A model generated the notes under the pieces. It worked only from the letters and a program-made list of their open reading frames with translations, was not told the origin of the DNA and did no database searches. Positions 60,555-64,000 of a DNA stretch of 64,000 nucleotides are shown piece after piece. This DNA is from Lacrimispora saccharolytica (lineage in GTDB: Bacteria; Bacillota; Clostridia; Lachnospirales; Lachnospiraceae): positions 62,001 through 126,000 of the forward strand of contig JACJJN010000003.1 of assembly GCA_016899975.1 (NCBI GenBank), in the 5' to 3' direction. Position 1 is the first letter of the stretch. The number at the start of each line of letters is the position of its first letter. Position numbers and translations under genes: made by a program.

Positions 60555-61748
60555 ATGCCAACAGGCAATCAGGAATACATTCGCGACATGAACCGTTCTC
60601 TCGTACTGGAAGCGATCGTCAATCACGCCCCGATTTCCCGGGCGGATTTATCCAAAATGCTGCATCTGACCAAAGCCACGATCTCCAATATCGTACAGGA
60701 GCTGATCGACCGGGAACTTGTGCTGGAGGTGGGAAGCGGAGATGCGCCTATGGGACGCAAACCGATCCTTCTGACCTTTCACAATCGCTGCGGCTATGTA
60801 GTCTCCGTAGACTTTGGAGTAAAAAGAACGGCAATCATGACCAGCGATCCCCTGGGGCGCAGCTGCGAAGTTCATGAATATCCTTCCCAGACGAATCAGC
60901 CTTTGATGGAACATCTGATCGCTCTGCTTCATCAGACGATCAGCGCTCTTCCGGATTCTCCTTACGGAGTTCTTGGCATCAGTGTTGGTATTTACGGCGT
61001 TGTCTGCGACGATACGGTTCTCTTTACGCCTTATTACGACCTGAAATATTCCAACATCCGAAATCTGCTGGAGGAAGAATTTCATGTTCCGGTCATTGTG
61101 GAAAACGAAGCAAATCTTTCCGTGATCGGAGAAAGCGCTTTTGGTCAGAATTACAGAAATATGATCTTTCTGAATATCCACGAAGGTGTCGGTATGGGCA
61201 TCCTGGTAAATGGACAGCTTTACAAAGGACAGAACGGATACGCCGGTGAATTCGGACATACCATCCTGTTTCCTGACGGACGTCCCTGCCCCTGCGGCAA
61301 CAAGGGATGTCTGGAGCAATACATCTCCGAATCGGCTGTCCTGAAAGAATTCGCCAACGGTCACGGCAAATCCTCGGCAACCATTGACGAATTTCTCTGG
61401 GCCTGCAGCCAGGAAGACCCCTCAGCACAGAAAGCCCTGCATGATTTTATCCACTACACCGCGGTCAGCCTGAATACGATCCTGCACACCTTTAACCCGG
61501 ATATCATCGTTCTTAACAGTTCCTTCACAAATTATATTCCGGGACTCCTGGATCAGATCACCGCATCCGTTCAGAACCGCCTGCGCTGGTATCTCCATGT
61601 GGTTCCTTCCCAGCTTCAGGATGTCTCCGTACTGCTGGGAGGCGTATGCATGTGCACCACCCGCTTTCTCGGAATCCGGGAACTGCATCTGCACCGTAAC
61701 AGTTCAGCCCAGGTCTGCGCACATACTGCGCAGACCGTAAGAACGTGA
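60555..61748 (+). CDS. ROK-family transcriptional regulator
   Basis: This 397-residue protein has an N-terminal winged helix (VNHAPISRADLSKMLHLTKATISNIVQELI) and a ROK sugar-kinase-like domain with VSVDFGVKRTAIM, NEANLSVIGESAFGQ, the zinc motif CPCGNKGCLEQY and a phosphate-binding VNGQLYKGQNGYAGEFGH. It resembles NagC/XylR regulators, which sense sugars. GAAAGGAG precedes the ATG. The last 17 codons or so, from about 61697, are encoded by a family 2 repeat, so the C-terminus appears to be altered by insertion. No sugar operon adjoins it. Confidence 0.88.
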   Translation: MPTGNQEYIRDMNRSLVLEAIVNHAPISRADLSKMLHLTKATISNIVQELIDRELVLEVGSGDAPMGRKPILLTFHNRCGYVVSVDFGVKRTAIMTSDPLGRSCEVHEYPSQTNQPLMEHLIALLHQTISALPDSPYGVLGISVGIYGVVCDDTVLFTPYYDLKYSNIRNLLEEEFHVPVIVENEANLSVIGESAFGQNYRNMIFLNIHEGVGMGILVNGQLYKGQNGYAGEFGHTILFPDGRPCPCGNKGCLEQYISESAVLKEFANGHGKSSATIDEFLWACSQEDPSAQKALHDFIHYTAVSLNTILHTFNPDIIVLNSSFTNYIPGLLDQITASVQNRLRWYLHVVPSQLQDVSVLLGGVCMCTTRFLGIRELHLHRNSSAQVCAHTAQTVRT

Positions 61749-61829
61749 TTCAGGAGTGCAAAATCCCATCGCCGAAGGCGATTTTAAATGGATTTTGCAG
61801 GTAACGGTTCAGCAAGGCTGAACTGTTGC
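61696..61829 (+). repeat. Family 2 compound palindromic element, copy 3
   Basis: From GTAACAGTTCAGC to GCTGAACTGTTGC, nearly identical to copy 1 at 17036. It overlaps the last 53 bp of the ROK gene, including its stop. Confidence 0.9.
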
Positions 61830-62035
61830 TCTGCACCGCTGAATGACTTGTTATTGCATTCACAATTATTTTGAAGTTTGTTCATTATTTCTTTACATTA
61901 CAAACACGTTTTCAACACATTTTCTGCTTATACTATAACCATAAAATAATTCAAGCCAACATTATTTTATAACAATTTTCTTTTTCATATTGCCGATGAA
62001 AATCGGCTCTCCTTCCTTTAAATAATAAAAAACAA

Positions 62036-62066
62036 AAAAACCAGAGTTGCTGCTGGTTTTTTTGTT
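62036..62066. terminator. Bidirectional terminator between ROK and rsmA genes
   Basis: AAAAAACCAG pairs with CTGGTTTTTT around an 8-nt loop in the convergent gap. Confidence 0.85.
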
Positions 62067-62126
62067 TGTCTTTTTTCGTATTCTCTTGTTTTTTACAAAT
62101 ATATTGTTCTGTCGAATATCCGTTTT

Positions 62127-63011
62127 TTATCCGTTCTTCTGATTCTGCAAAACATCGGAAAGTCTGGCGAAATCTGCCAGTTCCAGAGTCTCGCCCCGAA
62201 CAGTCAGCGGAAATCCGCAGGCAGTGATCGCATGCTCGATCTCTTCCTTGGTGAAATCCAGCGTTCCGCTGTTCTTCAAACCATTCGCCAGGGTCTTTCT
62301 CCGCTGATTAAAGGACGCGCGGATCAGCGCGAACATCAGCTTTTCATCGGCAACTTCCACCGGAAGCGAAGCGTGCCTGGTCAGACGGATCACAGCGCTT
62401 CCCACTTTCGGCCTTGGCATAAAACAGTTCGGCGGCACATTTGCCACAATGTATGGATCCGCATAATACTGAACCGCCAAAGACAGCGCGCCGTAATCTT
62501 TGCTTCCCGGTCCTGTCTGCATCCGGTCGGCCACTTCCTTCTGCACCATAACCGTGACAGATTCCAGCGGCACATGGTTTTCAAACAGGCTCATGATGAT
62601 CGGTGTTGTAATATAGTACGGAAGATTCGCAACGACCTTGATCGGGCGTCCATTGTTTTTCTCCTCCGCCAGACGGTTCAGATCCACCTTCAGAATATCT
62701 TCATTCAGCACCGTAACATTTTCATAATCCGACAGCGTATCCGCCAGGATCGGGATCAGATTCTTGTCGATCTCCACCGCACAGACCTCCCTCGCCGCAT
62801 AGGCAAGATACTGGGTCAGGGTTCCGATCCCCGGACCGATCTCCACAACAAAATCATCCGGGCCGATCTGCGCGGCCGCAACGATCTTATCCAGTACATG
62901 GGTATCGATCAGGAAATTCTGTCCATATTTCTTTTGAAATACAAAGCCGTACTTCTGCAGTACGGCTATCGTATTTTTCGGCTCTCCAAGCCAGGGTTTT
63001 ATTTTTTCCAT
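62127..63011 (-). CDS. rsmA: 16S rRNA A1518/A1519 dimethyltransferase
   Basis: This 294-residue methyltransferase (KsgA) dimethylates two adjacent adenines near the 3' end of 16S rRNA. It shows KKYGQNFLIDTHVLDKI, the SAM-binding VVEIGPGIGTLTQYLA, VCAVEIDKNLIP and the adenine-binding NLPYYITTPII. The C-terminal domain ends GETLELADFARLSDVL. It lies 19 nt after the AAA ATPase gene on the same strand. Confidence 0.97.
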   Translation of the reverse strand: MEKIKPWLGEPKNTIAVLQKYGFVFQKKYGQNFLIDTHVLDKIVAAAQIGPDDFVVEIGPGIGTLTQYLAYAAREVCAVEIDKNLIPILADTLSDYENVTVLNEDILKVDLNRLAEEKNNGRPIKVVANLPYYITTPIIMSLFENHVPLESVTVMVQKEVADRMQTGPGSKDYGALSLAVQYYADPYIVANVPPNCFMPRPKVGSAVIRLTRHASLPVEVADEKLMFALIRASFNQRRKTLANGLKNSGTLDFTKEEIEHAITACGFPLTVRGETLELADFARLSDVLQNQKNG

Positions 63012-63030
63012 AAGCTTCTCTTTCTGCTAA

Positions 63031-64000
63031 TCAAAAATCAAAATCCTTTTCGTAGAGGATGACACGGTCATCGGAATCTCTGTGCTTACGGGATACTTTA
63101 CGTCCCAGCTTTCTTGTTCCTTTTTCCGCGTGGGCAATTGCCTTATCCACCATATCCTTTACATTGGTGATCGTCATCGGCTCTCCCTCTTTCTGGTTGT
63201 CACCGATCTGTGTATACAGGGCAAGCACACCCATCTCATCCATCTTGTATCCGTTTTCGCGGGCATAGGTTCTCGCGAATGTTACCAGCTCATCGTTGGT
63301 AAACACCGGAATGGAAATAACAGTCTCAAATTTCTTTGCAAACTCCGGATAATTATGGAACATTCCTCTCATACTGGTCTTCTCGTCTTCGATGATCAGT
63401 ATCAGACTGTCTGTCCGGAAATCCATCGCCTTGGAAAGTTTTTCTATTGTCTCCGGATACATCAGTCCTGCTCTTTCGATCAGAAGGAACCCTCCAGCCA
63501 GCTTAGCAACCACCTGCGCCGGATCTTTCCGGTTCAGTTCCGCCGCATCCAGACGTGCCATCTTCGTTGCAGGAATCTTCAGATCCACGCAGATGGCACG
63601 GACAAGCCCTTCCGACAGACGGGTCTTTCCTGTTCCATAACCGCCCATGATCGCGATGTTTCCATGACGGGACGTGCGGTCACCGGCGTAATGGTATACT
63701 CCATGCATTGCGTCGAGGATCTGCTGATCCATTCCCGGAACCTTTGCAAAGTATGTAAACAGCGCTTTCTGCTCATCATTCAGCTTCTCCGGCTGTGTAT
63801 CATTCAGGATCCGCATCCTGCGCTCTTCCGGCGTCTCCTCCCGCAGAACCTCTTCGATGGACATAGGAACCGTCTCTTCTTTTCTCACGTCCGAAGGCAT
63901 TTCGATCGTCCGGTCTGCAGTGTTTTCCACGGTCATGACCTTTGTGGCATCCTTGACTGCTTCCTGTGACGGTTCCTGAGGAATCTCCATATCCAGATCT
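63031..64000 (-). CDS. AAA-type ATPase, C-terminal part (5' end outside window)
   Basis: About 323 residues are visible; the frame stays open to the window edge, so the N-terminus is missing. The nucleotide-binding part has Walker A IMGGYGTGKTRLSEGLV, a Walker B-like DSLILIIEDEKTSM region and the CbxX/SpoVK-like VYHYAGDRTSRHGN segment. Acidic low-complexity sequence precedes it. The end is basic (GRKVSRKHRDSDDRV). Related proteins in Lachnospiraceae are large with a variable N-terminus. Function unknown. Confidence 0.75.
   Translation of the reverse strand, partial: DLDMEIPQEPSQEAVKDATKVMTVENTADRTIEMPSDVRKEETVPMSIEEVLREETPEERRMRILNDTQPEKLNDEQKALFTYFAKVPGMDQQILDAMHGVYHYAGDRTSRHGNIAIMGGYGTGKTRLSEGLVRAICVDLKIPATKMARLDAAELNRKDPAQVVAKLAGGFLLIERAGLMYPETIEKLSKAMDFRTDSLILIIEDEKTSMRGMFHNYPEFAKKFETVISIPVFTNDELVTFARTYARENGYKMDEMGVLALYTQIGDNQKEGEPMTITNVKDMVDKAIAHAEKGTRKLGRKVSRKHRDSDDRVILYEKDFDF

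Overview
The window reads as chromosome of a Gram-positive, anaerobic gut Clostridium relative, most likely a member of Lachnospiraceae. Support: rubrerythrin, reverse rubrerythrin and PerR; a methionine T-box on metG; a Firmicutes-type pth-mfd-PrsA order; AGGAGG ribosome sites with several TTG/GTG starts; plant- and host-glycan hydrolases (GH120, GH3, GH13, DUF4091/GH123-like, a broken GH35). No rRNA, tRNA, CRISPR array, prophage or plasmid functions were found. The species is not named because the sequence alone does not fix it.

Layout. 1-5630 (minus): Tad/Flp pilus operon (prepilin peptidase, CpaE-like, TadA, TadB, TadC, Flp1 pilin, DUF5702). 6128-8113: GH120 beta-xylosidase-like enzyme. 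8440-11895 (minus): DUF4091 hydrolase, ArsC/Spx-like protein and two tRNA trans-editing enzymes. 12053-13336: NhaC antiporter. 13527-17026: TetR regulator divergent from a radical SAM enzyme, followed by a homologue that has lost its iron-sulfur motif. 17398-22861: Zn/Cd ATPase, Uma2 protein, PH-domain protein, GH3 enzyme. 22939-30497 (minus): homocysteine methyltransferase, PrsA-like foldase, GH35 remnant, mfd, pth. 30563-32744: two COG0523 GTPases, one with a His/Cys repeat. 33372-37024: heterodimeric ABC exporter. 37316-39030: two TraX paralogues. 39172-43186: TetR, GH13 and glgB. 43660-47823: NlpC/P60-3D wall hydrolase, TatD, a split zinc-ribbon gene, PHP phosphoesterase. 48112-48667: decayed insertion sequence. 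48785-51708: two coupled HTH paralogues of unknown function. 51843-55767: CstA and T-box-controlled metG. 56315-57832: DUF2752, DUF4234, CobO. 57931-59706: rubrerythrin, reverse rubrerythrin, PerR. 60555-64000: ROK regulator, rsmA and the 3' part of an AAA ATPase gene.

The most unusual layer is non-coding. Four families of palindromic repeats are scattered between genes: (1) a ~270-nt long hairpin bounded by CCAGAAA/TTTCGTCC, with three full copies whose internal stems show compensatory base changes, plus one short and one half copy; (2) a ~134-bp element with GTAAC-GTTCAGC inverted ends in three full copies and about seven minimal palindromes, one copy supplying the end of a gene and one lying in a regulated leader; (3) a ~130-nt GC-rich element near metG with a scar-like trace at 43641; (4) TTTTTCGATG palindromes. 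Among proteins, the radical SAM/pseudo-radical SAM pair, the tandem HTH paralogues and the TadC with a large inserted external domain are the best candidates for undescribed biology.
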